From: Hyphomicrobiales bacterium
GTDB lineage: Bacteria; Pseudomonadota; Alphaproteobacteria; Rhizobiales; Rhizobiaceae
Assembly (NCBI GenBank): GCA_900468535.1
Contig: UBTY01000035.1
Location: 62,001 to 126,000, forward strand
Reading direction: 5' to 3'
DNA length: 64,000 bases
Shown: piece after piece, positions 1 to 8,247 of the stretch
How the letters are laid out: each line of letters opens with the position of its first letter
Numbering within the stretch: the stretch's first letter is position 1
Position numbers and translations under genes: made by a program
The notes under the pieces: generated by a model
The model's input: only the letters and a program-made list of their open reading frames with translations
Told to the model about the DNA's origin: nothing
The model's database searches: none

Positions 1-2
1 TG

Positions 3-68
3 GCCGCCGCAGGCGTCGCGTCTCTCGGCCTCTGGGGATTGATCGCCTGGGCCGTGCGTTTGCCATGA
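3..68 (+). CDS. C-terminal end of an unidentified membrane protein (partial)
   Basis: The frame is open from the window edge and ends at TGA 66-68. The last 21 residues are hydrophobic (GLWGLIAWAV core) and look like a final transmembrane helix. The stop overlaps the ATG of the following ATPase gene by 4 bases (ATGA), so it belongs to the same operon as the metal ABC transporter. Too little is visible to name a family. Confidence 0.6.
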   Translation, partial: AAAGVASLGLWGLIAWAVRLP

Positions 69-802
69 TCGACACGATCCATCTCCACGACCTGACGGTC
101 GCGTATAACCGGCATCCTGCGGTCCACCATATTTCCGGGGCCTTCGCTCCTGGCAGCCTCACGGCGATTGCGGGGCCGAACGGCGCCGGCAAGTCGACAT
201 TGCTGAAGGCGATCATCGGCGAGCTCAGGCCGGTGTCCGGCCGGGTCGAACACGGGCTGGCGCCGACGGACTTCGGCTATCTGCCGCAAGCAGCCGATAT
301 CAACCGGCGCTTTCCGATTTCTGTTCTCGAAACGGTGCTGCTGGGCGCCTGGCGCGAGGCCGGCGCGTTCAGACGGATCGATCGAGCGCAGCGGGCGAAA
401 GCCTTCGAGGCACTTGCCGCCGTCGGCTTGGAAGGCTTTGAAGGGCGATCCATCGGCTCGCTTTCAGCTGGACAGGCACAGCGCGCGCTGTTTGCGCGGC
501 TGCTGCTACAGGATGCGAAGGTCATTCTGCTCGACGAACCGTTCACCGCCATCGATGCCCGCACAACACGCGACCTTCTGGATATCGTCGCGCGATGGGG
601 CGCCGAGGGACGAACCGTGATCGCCGTGCTGCACGACTTCGAGCAGGTTCGATCGCATTTTCCGCACACGCTCCTTCTTGCACGCGAGCTCGTCGACTGG
701 GGACCGACAGCCGATGTCATGAAGCCGGACAACCTCTTGAGAGCTCGCGCCATGGCGGAGCGCTGGGACGAGGACGCGCCCGTCTGCGCGCCTGCCGCAT
801 GA
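65..802 (+). CDS. Metal (probably zinc) ABC transporter ATP-binding protein, AztA-like
   Basis: This 245-aa ABC ATPase should power import of a divalent metal through the permease encoded next. The Walker A motif GPNGAGKST lies near residue 38 and the Walker B motif VILLDEP near residue 155. The signature is LSAGQAQR rather than LSGGQ, and the switch histidine is in VLHDF. It overlaps the genes on both sides by ATGA, so upstream gene, ATPase, permease and binding protein form one tightly coupled operon. Membership in the manganese/zinc/iron ABC family is clear from the permease and binding protein. The zinc-specific AztA assignment is an inference from the binding protein. A manganese transporter is the main alternative. 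Confidence 0.85.
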   Translation: MIDTIHLHDLTVAYNRHPAVHHISGAFAPGSLTAIAGPNGAGKSTLLKAIIGELRPVSGRVEHGLAPTDFGYLPQAADINRRFPISVLETVLLGAWREAGAFRRIDRAQRAKAFEALAAVGLEGFEGRSIGSLSAGQAQRALFARLLLQDAKVILLDEPFTAIDARTTRDLLDIVARWGAEGRTVIAVLHDFEQVRSHFPHTLLLARELVDWGPTADVMKPDNLLRARAMAERWDEDAPVCAPAA

Positions 803-1671
803 GCGCCTACGATCTCTTCATCGCGCCGTTTGCCGATTATGGCTTCATGCGACGCGCGCTCGTCGCCTGCCTCTGCCTCGGCATGGGATCGGGACCGATC
901 GGCGTGCTGCTGGTTCTGCGTCGGATGAGCCTTGTCGGCGATGCCATGAGCCATGCGATCCTGCCGGGCGCGGCGATCGGTTATATGGTCGCCGGGTCGT
1001 TGTCTCTGACGGCTATGGGGCTCGGCGGTCTGGCTGCGGGGCTGACCGTTGCGCTGCTTTCAGGCGCCGTCAGTCGCGCCACGGTTCTGCAGGAGGATGC
1101 GAGCTTTGCCAGTTTCTACCTCGCTTCGCTGGCGCTCGGCGTGCTCATCGTCTCGCTTCGAGGGTCCAGCATCGACCTGCTGCATGTGCTCTTTGGGACG
1201 ATCCTCGCCATCGATGCGCCTGCGCTGCACCAGATCGGCGCGATCACCACCGTGACGTTGCTGACGCTCGCTGTCATCTATCGTCCGCTTGTCGTGGAAT
1301 GCTTCGATCCCGGCTTCCTACGGGCGGTCGGCGGCCGTGGGCCGCTCTATCACTTCCTCTTCCTGCTGCTGGTCGTGCTGACGCTCGTTGCCAGTTTCCA
1401 GGCGCTCGGCACGCTGATGGCGGTCGGCCTGATGATGCTGCCGGCGGCCATCGCGCAGCTCTGGTGCCGGAGCCTTCCGTCGATGATGGCGGCTGCCGGC
1501 GTAAGTGCCGTGGCGTCGGGCTATCTCGGACTGGTCGCGTCCTACCATCTCGAGCTCGCCTCCGGGCCGACGATCATCATGACCGCGGCCCTCCTCTACG
1601 GCCTTTCCATCGTTTTCGCGCCCGCCGGACTTCTCCGGCGCTATTTCCCCCGCCCTGACCTCGAGGGCTGA
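799..1671 (+). CDS. Metal ABC transporter permease (ZnuB/AztB type)
   Basis: This 290-aa integral membrane protein of the ABC-3 permease family forms the metal channel for the neighbouring ATPase. It is strongly hydrophobic, with about eight segments. The conserved stretch RRMSLVGDAMSHAILPG near residues 41-57 is the usual cytoplasmic and first-channel motif of ZnuB/MntB-type permeases. An upstream extension in this frame would lie inside the ATPase gene, so I start at ATG 799, which overlaps the ATPase stop by 4 bases. The gene is followed after 17 bases by the binding-protein gene. Confidence 0.88.
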   Translation: MSAYDLFIAPFADYGFMRRALVACLCLGMGSGPIGVLLVLRRMSLVGDAMSHAILPGAAIGYMVAGSLSLTAMGLGGLAAGLTVALLSGAVSRATVLQEDASFASFYLASLALGVLIVSLRGSSIDLLHVLFGTILAIDAPALHQIGAITTVTLLTLAVIYRPLVVECFDPGFLRAVGGRGPLYHFLFLLLVVLTLVASFQALGTLMAVGLMMLPAAIAQLWCRSLPSMMAAAGVSAVASGYLGLVASYHLELASGPTIIMTAALLYGLSIVFAPAGLLRRYFPRPDLEG

Positions 1672-1688
1672 CCTCAAAGGAGACCCAG

Positions 1689-2588
1689 ATGATCTCGAAA
1701 CGACTGCTTCTGTCCATCACCCTTTGCGCCTCGACGATGGCGGCCGCGCTGCCGGCCTCCGCCGAGACGCTGAAGGTCGTCGCCTCCTTCACCGTTCTCG
1801 CGGATGTCGTCAAACAGGTGGGCGGCGACCATGTTCATGTCTCCAGCCTCGTCGGCCCGAACGGCGACCCGCATGAGTTCGAGCCATCGCCGGCCAATGC
1901 CAAAAACCTGAAGGAAGCGAGCGTTGTCTTCGTCAGCGGCGAAGGCCTCGAAGGCTGGATGGACAGGCTGATCAGTGCATCCGGCTACCAGGGCAAGCCG
2001 GTGGTCGCCTCCGATGGCATCAAGCTGCGGACCATGGAAGAAGATGGCGAGACGATCACCGACCCGCACGTCTGGAGCAGCCCCGTCAACGTCAAGGTCT
2101 GGGTCGCCAACATCGCCAAGGCGCTTGCTGAGGCGGATCCCGCCGACGCTAATGCCTTCGATAGCAATGCCAAGGCCTACACCGCGAAACTCGACGCGCT
2201 CGATGCCTATGCGCGCTCGGCCTTCGGCAAGATACCGGAGGACCGCCGCAAGGTGCTGACGAGCCATGACGCATTCGGCTACTTCGGCCGCGAATACGGC
2301 GTCAGCTTCCTAGCGCCTATCGGGATCTCGACGGAAAGCGAGGCGTCGGCAGCCCAGGTCGCCAAGCTGATCGAGCAAATCAAGCAGGAGCGGGTCAAAA
2401 CCTACTTCTTCGAAAACTCGAACGATCCGCGCCTCGTCCGCCAGGTGGCGAAAGCGACCGGGGCCGAGCCCGGCGGCGAACTCTATGTCGAATCGCTTTC
2501 GGATTCGAAAGGCCCCGCCGCCACCTATGAAAAGATGTTTCGCTTCAACGTGGACCAGATCGCCGCGGCGATGCGGAAATCGAGCTGA
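1689..2588 (+). CDS. Periplasmic metal-binding protein of the ABC importer (AztC/ZnuA-like)
   Basis: This 299-aa cluster 9 (ZnuA/TroA-like) solute-binding protein captures a divalent metal in the periplasm. Residues 1-25 form a signal peptide ending PASA. The likely ligands are visible: His in GDPHEFEP (about 62), His in TDPHVWSSP (about 123), His in TSHDAFGYF (about 190) and an acidic ligand in the C-terminal ESLSD segment. The His-rich loop of classic ZnuA is missing, as in AztC-type proteins. Three histidines plus a carboxylate favour zinc, though manganese cannot be excluded. An AGGAG-like site precedes ATG 1689. It is the last gene of the operon and converges with the Dabb gene. Confidence 0.85.
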   Translation: MISKRLLLSITLCASTMAAALPASAETLKVVASFTVLADVVKQVGGDHVHVSSLVGPNGDPHEFEPSPANAKNLKEASVVFVSGEGLEGWMDRLISASGYQGKPVVASDGIKLRTMEEDGETITDPHVWSSPVNVKVWVANIAKALAEADPADANAFDSNAKAYTAKLDALDAYARSAFGKIPEDRRKVLTSHDAFGYFGREYGVSFLAPIGISTESEASAAQVAKLIEQIKQERVKTYFFENSNDPRLVRQVAKATGAEPGGELYVESLSDSKGPAATYEKMFRFNVDQIAAAMRKSS

Positions 2589-2604
2589 GACCTGACGTCC
2601 TAAA

Positions 2605-2913
2605 CTAGACCTGCAGGTCGAAGACGATCAGACCGCCAAGTCCACCGTCCGTCGACGAGACGATGCGCTCGCCGACGGCGACATGATCCGGATGCACGAG
2701 ATAGGCGTCGCGTGCATCCGCACTTTCGAAGGTCACGGCAAACCCGTCGACGTAGCCGGCATGCAGGCCCTCCGGCGAGACATTCGGACCGTGCTTGATA
2801 TCGAGAATGCCTGGTATCAGCTGTTTCAATCCGACGATCGCGTCGAACAGGGACTGCTTTTCATCGCCCGTCATGGCTGCCTTCAGCCGCATCAGCACGC
2901 AGTGCAGGATCAT
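2605..2913 (-). CDS. Dabb (stress-responsive alpha/beta barrel) domain protein
   Basis: A 102-aa single-domain protein of the dimeric ferredoxin-like Dabb family. Visible family features are the opening MILHCVLMRLK strand, the central GPNVSPEGLHAGYVDGFAVTFE and the ending HPDHVAVGERIV helix. The frame runs on upstream, but ATG 2913 is preceded by a good GGAGGT and matches the family start. The exact role is unknown; relatives include small stress proteins and enzymes acting on polyketides or aldehydes. It is divergent from the formaldehyde dehydrogenase gene, and the two share a 260-bp intergenic region. Confidence 0.85.
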   Translation of the reverse strand: MILHCVLMRLKAAMTGDEKQSLFDAIVGLKQLIPGILDIKHGPNVSPEGLHAGYVDGFAVTFESADARDAYLVHPDHVAVGERIVSSTDGGLGGLIVFDLQV

Positions 2914-3173
2914 GTGGTGACCTCCCGGATCCGTTTTCAGCCGAGCATAAGGAGAAACATCGCCGGGGCAAGGGACAAGGCCGCGCCGTTTCGACTGCAT
3001 CCCCATCTGAATGGCCAGCCGCGGATTCAGCCCTGCTGACGCCACGACCAATTCGACGCCGCAAACCGTCGTAAACGGAACGGCGCGTCCTACATTCTCG
3101 TCTAATCTGTCGGTATCCTGCGCGTGGGGAGAGGAGCCCGCGCGAGGCAGCATTTTCAACGGAGGAGATGGAA

Positions 3174-4364
3174 ATGAGCAAGAACCGAGGCGTCGTCTAC
3201 ATGCGGCCCGGCAAGGTCGAAATCCACGACATCGACGATCCGAAGCTTCAGGCCCCCGATGGCCGCAAGATCGAGCACGGCGTCATCCTGAAAGTGATCT
3301 CCACCAATATCTGCGGATCGGACCAGCACATGGTGCGCGGCCGTACGACCGCCATGCCCGGCCTCGTTCTCGGCCACGAGATCACCGGCCAGGTGATCGA
3401 GAAGGGCATCGACGTCGAGATGCTCGAGGTCGGCGACATCGTTTCCGTACCCTTCAACGTCGCCTGCGGCCGTTGCCGCTGCTGCAAGTCGCAAGACACC
3501 GGCGTCTGCCTCACCGTCAACCCGTCGCGCGCCGGCGGCGCCTACGGCTATGTCGACATGGGCGGCTGGATCGGCGGACAGGCCCGCTACGTCACCATTC
3601 CCTATGCGGACTTCAACCTCCTGAAATTCCCGGACCGCGATCGCGCGATGGAGAAGATCCGCGACCTCACCATGCTCTCCGATATTCTGCCGACCGGCTT
3701 TCACGGGGCGGTGCGTGCCGGCGTCGGCGTCGGCTCGACCGTTTATGTCGCCGGTGCCGGTCCGGTCGGCCTCGCAGCCGCCGCCTCCGCCCGCATCCTC
3801 GGAGCAGCCGTGGTGATGATCGGCGACTTCAACAAGGATCGACTTGCCCATGCCGCCAAGGTCGGCTTCGAGCCGATCGACCTGTCGAAGAGCGACCGTC
3901 TCGGCGACATGATCGCGCAGGTGACCGGCACGAACGAGGTCGACAGCGCCATCGACGCCGTCGGCTTTGAGGCGCGCGGTCATTCGGGCGGCGAGCAGCC
4001 GGCGATCGTTCTGAACCAGATGATGGAGATCACCCGCGCGGCCGGCTCGATCGGCATTCCCGGCCTCTACGTCACCGAGGATCCCGGCGCCGTCGACAGC
4101 GCCGCCAAGACGGGCAACCTCTCGCTCCGCTTCGGTCTCGGCTGGGCAAAGGCGCAGTCCTTCCACACCGGCCAGACCCCCGTGCTGAAGTACAACAGGC
4201 AGCTCATGCAGGCGATCCTGCACGACCGGCTGCCGATCGCCGATATCGTCAACGCCAAGGTCATCCCGCTCGAAGATGCCGTGCAGGGCTACGAGAGCTT
4301 CGACCACGGCGCGGCGACGAAGTTCGTCCTCGACCCGCATGGCGAGGTGGCGAAGGTCGCCTGA
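3174..4364 (+). CDS. fdhA: Glutathione-independent formaldehyde dehydrogenase (zinc-type, NAD-dependent)
   Basis: A 396-aa medium-chain zinc dehydrogenase of the Pseudomonas putida FdhA type, which oxidises formaldehyde to formate with tightly bound NAD and without glutathione. The catalytic zinc region NICGSDQH is near residue 46, followed by GHE near 67. The structural-zinc cysteines are in ACGRCRCCKSQDTGVC near 97-112. The nucleotide fold AGAGPVGLAAAA is near 188. GGAGGAG at 3161-3167 touches a first ATG (3168), so ATG 3174 with a 6-base gap is the better start. It is a single gene, likely for formaldehyde detoxification. No folate or serine-cycle genes are nearby. Confidence 0.92.
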   Translation: MSKNRGVVYMRPGKVEIHDIDDPKLQAPDGRKIEHGVILKVISTNICGSDQHMVRGRTTAMPGLVLGHEITGQVIEKGIDVEMLEVGDIVSVPFNVACGRCRCCKSQDTGVCLTVNPSRAGGAYGYVDMGGWIGGQARYVTIPYADFNLLKFPDRDRAMEKIRDLTMLSDILPTGFHGAVRAGVGVGSTVYVAGAGPVGLAAAASARILGAAVVMIGDFNKDRLAHAAKVGFEPIDLSKSDRLGDMIAQVTGTNEVDSAIDAVGFEARGHSGGEQPAIVLNQMMEITRAAGSIGIPGLYVTEDPGAVDSAAKTGNLSLRFGLGWAKAQSFHTGQTPVLKYNRQLMQAILHDRLPIADIVNAKVIPLEDAVQGYESFDHGAATKFVLDPHGEVAKVA

Positions 4365-5049
4365 GAGAGCTGACGGCTTTGAGCATATGGGGCGGCTGGC
4401 GCGATGGCTGGCCGCTCTTTCGATGAAGCGTTTTTCCGACGACATGCGTTTTCGCCGGCAGGGCTTTCCCCCCGGTTGATACGGCATCGGTTCGGACGGG
4501 GCGCCGGAAGCTGCCTCGTAGATGGGTACTTTGGTGACACCTTCCGTCGCCCCGTTCGGCGGTCTGCAATCGTGTCCTGGTCCTCTTTACGGGTTGTCGG
4601 CATCTTTGACAGAGACATGCTCGCGGGTTTGTTCTTGTTGTTGAGGCTTTCGCTCCCCGGGCATCCCGAAGGGCCGTCTTGATCGACGCCGGGCGGGCCT
4701 CCGCTGAGCTATCGCTCGCGGCACCTCGGCGCCGTTCCGCCAAACCTTGCAGGTTCACGGCCGGCCAGTCGCCGTCCCTTATGTGCCGGGACGCGCGGTA
4801 TCGGCATCGCCGACCTTCGCGTCCGCACGCCGCATTCTCGCGGCAGGACCATTCCGCGACGCCTCCCGTTCCACCTTGCGTTAAAGGCTTCCCGAAAGCG
4901 CCGGCCCCGCCTCGCCGGCAACGCAACCGGTGTATCCGAAACGGAACAGGCTGAGACTGGCACAGTTTGGCGATGCGGGGAAAATGCGGTGCGTAAGCGA
5001 TTGATATTACGGGATGTGGTGATGAGGAGAGCCGCGCCCCAATCCGGGT
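4365..5049. other. 685-bp gene-free region, GC-rich with small dyads
   Basis: I see no recognisable protein or RNA gene. Frames on both strands read as Arg/Pro/Ser-rich low-quality translations without a credible ribosome site. Small dyads are visible: GGACGCG 4789-4795 with CGCGTCC 4818-4824, and AACCT/AGGTT at 4743-4755. The stretch could hold a structured RNA or a decayed gene; I cannot decide between these. Confidence 0.5.
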
Positions 5050-5430
5050 TCAGCTAAGCCGTTCGCCGCGAACCTTTACGATCGCGTCCCACGCTTCGTC
5101 CCAAGCCCGCTGGCTCAACTTTACGCGAAATTCCAGGAATTTGAGGTCAGGCATTCCATCGTCTGCGAGTGCCTGCCTTAGTGCCAAGAGTATGCTCTGG
5201 CAATCTTTCCTACTCGCATTGATGACGACGTCCAGATCATCATTGTCAGCCCAATGCGGATTATCGAATGCGCGCGCACGTGCTCGCTCGACAGTGCAAT
5301 CAACGAACTGTTTGGATTGCGGATAATCATTTGTTGATGCGAAATGCACTCGAGGCGTGGTTTGGCAGGAGCACAAGCACAGCATCAGGGATAACAACGC
5401 ACTCGATGCTCTCTGGCCAACAACTATCAA
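5050..5430 (-). CDS. Small hypothetical lipoprotein
   Basis: No family recognised. From TTG 5430, with GGGAG six bases upstream, the product is 126 aa. It begins with a hydrophobic segment ending LMLCLCSC followed by Gln, which looks like a lipoprotein signal (cleavage before Cys at about residue 21). The mature part is polar, with DNDDLDVVINASRKD and a C-terminal WDEAWDAIVKVRGE. The frame also extends to ATG 5505, which would bury the signal peptide. Local base composition is less GC-rich than that of the neighbours, and no adjacent gene suggests a role. It may be acquired. Confidence 0.5.
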   Translation of the reverse strand: MIVVGQRASSALLSLMLCLCSCQTTPRVHFASTNDYPQSKQFVDCTVERARARAFDNPHWADNDDLDVVINASRKDCQSILLALRQALADDGMPDLKFLEFRVKLSQRAWDEAWDAIVKVRGERLS

Positions 5431-5631
5431 ACAAAGCTCCCGCAGGAATAGAAAAAATTCGGCGCGCAACGCAAGGCAGTCTGCCAGCAAGTGCAGATTA
5501 TGCAAGCAACTGTGGAGTCGGGCTTCTTCCGGACGGCGAGGTACTGAGGGACGTCAGCTGGCAAGCGTCAACAAGTGGCGGAAGCCGGCGATGCTGCGCG
5601 CAGGGGAAATCGGCTGGGACCGCCGGAACGC

Positions 5632-5985
5632 TCAGGTTACAAATGGCATGATATCCACACCATCACCGGGAAACACCGTGATGTGCGGGTGATCCTCGAA
5701 GAGGCGTGCGGCGGCATCAGCGGTTTCCGCCTCGACCACCAGGTAACCGCAGAACGGGTTTACGGCTTTGGCTACCCCGTCCTTGGTCACGCGGGTCGTT
5801 TTCCCGACCATGCCGCCACGATCGAGGATGAACGCGGCATTTCTGGCTTCCCACTCGGCCCACCGCGCTATGCCGATGGCATCGATTGCATCTTGCTCAG
5901 CTTTCGGCAGCTTGCGAAAGGACGTGAGATCTTCGGGTTTCATCGTGTAAACGGCAAGAAAACGGGGCACTGGCGCGTTCTCCAT
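5632..5985 (-). CDS. YCII-related domain protein
   Basis: A 117-aa protein resembling the YCII/DGPF-type alpha+beta dimeric barrel family: PRFLAVYTMKPEDL opens the first strand, GYLVVEAETADAAARLFEDHPH forms the central strand-helix, and VDIMPF ends it. The helix with the HPH motif, where YCII proteins carry a putative active-site His, is preserved. Function is unknown in this subgroup. It lies 149 bases downstream of the alpha/beta hydrolase pair on the same strand and could share their transcript, although the gap makes that uncertain. Confidence 0.75.
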   Translation of the reverse strand: MENAPVPRFLAVYTMKPEDLTSFRKLPKAEQDAIDAIGIARWAEWEARNAAFILDRGGMVGKTTRVTKDGVAKAVNPFCGYLVVEAETADAAARLFEDHPHITVFPGDGVDIMPFVT

Positions 5986-6134
5986 GGTTCTGATTGCCGG
6001 TCAGCTTACACGTCCAAGAGTGCGTTGTCCGTAGATGATCGCCTTCGGTCAAAGCCAACGAGCGGACCGTGGCGGACATCCATTGCGCGCGGTGACCACG
6101 CCCCGAAACAGCGGTTGCTTCGGGGCGTTGGCGA

Positions 6135-7109
6135 TCAGGCCGCAGTCTTCGTCGTGTCGCTCGAAGCGCTCTGTCTCGCGGCCAGGTGTGACTTGAAAAA
6201 GGGAACCAGCTCATCGAGGGCTTTCGCAACAGGCTCCGGCTTGTCGTAGAGATCGTAGTGCGACCAGTGTTCGAGCGAGACAAGCCGCCGATCCGCTGAT
6301 GCTGTTGCACGGCCGTAGATTTCCATGCCGTCGCGATAGGCTCCGAACGCACCGACCTTCTCACCTATGACCACCATGACCGGCTGGGTCAGAAGGGTTT
6401 CCGCAAAGGAAAAGGCATCCCATGCGAGCGTCTTCCGCGCGTGTGAAAACAGCATTCTCGTCCAGCCGCCGGGCTGTTGGCCGCGAGCTGTCTTATAGTA
6501 ATCGGTCGCCTCGAACACGTCCCGCTCGGTCAATCCGTTTTTCTTGGCGGCATCGAGGCTTGCCGGCAGCAGTTCGTTGACCTGCAGATCACCACCCCGT
6601 GCCTCCCTGGTGCGTTGAGCGGCCATGGAAGCAAGTGCGCCAAGCGGATTGTATCCGCTGAAGCCTTCCCGGAAGAGCCGACCGATATTGACGCCGGTGA
6701 TGCTCACGACCGCTTTGATCCGCTTCTCGGTCAAGGTCGCATTGATGGCATACCCACCTCCGCCGCAGACCCCGAGAACACCGATGCGGGTTTCGTCGAT
6801 GTAAGGCAGGGTCACTGCGTAGTCGATCACCCTGCTGACGTCTTCGACGCGCTGTGTGGGGTCCTCGATCCAGCGCGGCGACCCGCCGGAGTCCCCCTGG
6901 AAGCTCGCATCATAGGCAATGACGACGAAGCCCTGCTGCGCCAGCGCCTTGCCATAGACATTCCCGGAAGTCTGTTCCTTGCAGCTTCCGAACGGGTGGA
7001 TGCTGACGATTGCCGGATACTTTCCGCTTTCGACAAAGTCTGGCGGAAAGTGAATGTCGGCTGCGATATGCCAGGCCATGTCGGCATTTTGAATTCGAAC
7101 GTTTTTCAT
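6135..7109 (-). CDS. Alpha/beta hydrolase, dienelactone-hydrolase-like with Cys nucleophile
   Basis: A 324-aa alpha/beta hydrolase. The nucleophile elbow reads GVCGGGGY near residue 115, so the nucleophile is Cys as in dienelactone hydrolases rather than Ser. The oxyanion strand is VSIHPFGSCKEQ, and the catalytic His is probably in EHWSHYDLYD near 284. The product is paralogous to the next gene upstream (GKxYPAxVxxHPxGxxKEQT, FVxIAYDASxQGxSGG, YIDxxRxGxxGxCxGxGY). Both are read leftward from the LysR-controlled region, separated by 67 bases. The substrate is unknown. YcjY-like esterases are the closest idea I can offer. Confidence 0.8.
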   Translation of the reverse strand: MKNVRIQNADMAWHIAADIHFPPDFVESGKYPAIVSIHPFGSCKEQTSGNVYGKALAQQGFVVIAYDASFQGDSGGSPRWIEDPTQRVEDVSRVIDYAVTLPYIDETRIGVLGVCGGGGYAINATLTEKRIKAVVSITGVNIGRLFREGFSGYNPLGALASMAAQRTREARGGDLQVNELLPASLDAAKKNGLTERDVFEATDYYKTARGQQPGGWTRMLFSHARKTLAWDAFSFAETLLTQPVMVVIGEKVGAFGAYRDGMEIYGRATASADRRLVSLEHWSHYDLYDKPEPVAKALDELVPFFKSHLAARQSASSDTTKTAA

Positions 7110-7176
7110 CTTCGTTCTCCGGATGTGGGGAGCGCCGCGCTTGAAAGTGTCTGGGTAGAAGGCGCGCGCTTCGGGC

Positions 7177-8124
7177 TTACTCTGCAGCTACCTTGGAGGC
7201 GGATGATCCTCTGAGCGTGCGATCGAAGAAGGGAGCAAGGACGGATACCGCCTCGTCGACGTACTTCTCCCCATCGTAGAGTTCCATGTGGTTCGCGCCT
7301 TCGACGATGTGGAGCTTCTTGTCCTTGGTTGCCGCGCGGCTGATGAGGTCATCACTCATCCACTTGCTGCCCGCCTTGCTGCCTGCGACGACCTGCAGCG
7401 GCTGAGTCAGATAGACCTCGGCCATATGATAGGCGTCGTAGGTGATGATCTGGTTCAGGCTACGCAGCGTCGCAAAGCCGGGAGCGGTCGGGCATTCCGC
7501 GCGGGCCGTGTGGTAGTATTCCCAGGCCTGGCGCAGTTCCTCGTTCGGCGCATCTTCCTCCTTCAACGGAGCAAGCGGCATCTGGCCTTTCTGGGCGCTG
7601 GCCGCATCAGCTGTGCGCGCGTTTGACCCGGCCTCGATATAGGGAAGAGCGTCGATGTCCCTGACGTTGTTCTCCCAACCATTGCGAAACATCGAGCCGA
7701 TATTGACAGCGCTGACCGTGCCGATGGCCTTGATGCGGCGATCCTGGATCGCGGCGTTGGCGGTGTAGCCGGCACCCGCGCAGATGCCCATCGCGCCGAG
7801 GCGATCCTGATCGATATAGGGAAGCGTCGTCAGGTAGTCGATGACGGCACTGACATCCTCGGTACGAATATAGGGGTTCTCGAGCTGGTGCGGTTCGCCG
7901 CCGCTTTCTCCCTGATAGGAAGCGTCATAAGCGATCGTCACGAAGCCGGCCTCGGCGAGCTTGCGGGCGTAGGTCCCGGCTGTCTGTTCCTTCACGCCGC
8001 CGCCCGGATGGGAGACGACGACTGCGGGATACTTGCCGCCTTCGCTGAACCCTGCGGGGAAATTGATGAACGCCGACATGGTGATTCCAGGGTTGTTCGA
8101 GTTCACGAAACTGATCTTACCCAT
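7177..8124 (-). CDS. Alpha/beta hydrolase, paralogue of the downstream hydrolase
   Basis: This 315-aa member of the same Cys-nucleophile alpha/beta hydrolase group has the elbow GICAGAGY, the oxyanion strand VVVSHPGGGVKEQT and a likely catalytic His in EGANHMELYDG. Two in-frame ATGs (8130, 8124) follow AGAGGAG. The second leaves the better spacing, so I start there. A still longer frame would cross the operator region. It is the first gene of a leftward pair and divergent from a LysR regulator 123 bases away. That arrangement suggests substrate-induced expression of both hydrolases by that regulator. Confidence 0.82.
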   Translation of the reverse strand: MGKISFVNSNNPGITMSAFINFPAGFSEGGKYPAVVVSHPGGGVKEQTAGTYARKLAEAGFVTIAYDASYQGESGGEPHQLENPYIRTEDVSAVIDYLTTLPYIDQDRLGAMGICAGAGYTANAAIQDRRIKAIGTVSAVNIGSMFRNGWENNVRDIDALPYIEAGSNARTADAASAQKGQMPLAPLKEEDAPNEELRQAWEYYHTARAECPTAPGFATLRSLNQIITYDAYHMAEVYLTQPLQVVAGSKAGSKWMSDDLISRAATKDKKLHIVEGANHMELYDGEKYVDEAVSVLAPFFDRTLRGSSASKVAAE

Positions 8125-8198
8125 TGTCATCTCCTCTTGTTCTGATCTGGCTGTTGCCGCGCCAGCAGCGGATGACTGGAAATATACCGCCGCCACAC

Positions 8199-8215
8199 CT
8201 ATCATTCCATGATAG
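8199..8215. promoter_or_regulatory. Candidate LysR operator 1
   Basis: A perfect interrupted palindrome, CTATCA-TTCCA-TGATAG, in the divergent gap between the hydrolase pair and the LysR gene. The octamer ACCTATCA at its left edge (8197-8204) recurs exactly 31 bp downstream in the second dyad. ATCA-N5-TGAT resembles the dyads bound by LysR-type regulators. Confidence 0.55.
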
Positions 8216-8231
8216 AGAAATGCATGAACCT

Positions 8232-8245
8232 ATCACTGAGGTGAT
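8232..8245. promoter_or_regulatory. Candidate LysR operator 2, overlapping the regulator's ribosome site
   Basis: A perfect dyad, ATCAC-TGAG-GTGAT, immediately before ATG 8248. The GAGGTG that serves as ribosome-binding site lies inside it, so occupancy here would repress the regulator's own expression. It shares ACCTATCA (8228-8235) with operator 1, about three helical turns away. Confidence 0.5.
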
Positions 8246-8247
8246 CA

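Noticed and set aside
4261..4926. Arg-rich 221-codon minus-strand frame downstream of fdhA
   Set aside because: It overlaps the fdhA 3' end antisense, has no ribosome site, and the translation is low-complexity Arg/Ser/Pro. I left the region as gene-free.
4365..5049. tmRNA, RNase P RNA or group II intron in the gene-free region
   Set aside because: I looked for the tag peptide, the GAGGAAAGTCC core and intron domain 5; none is present on either strand.
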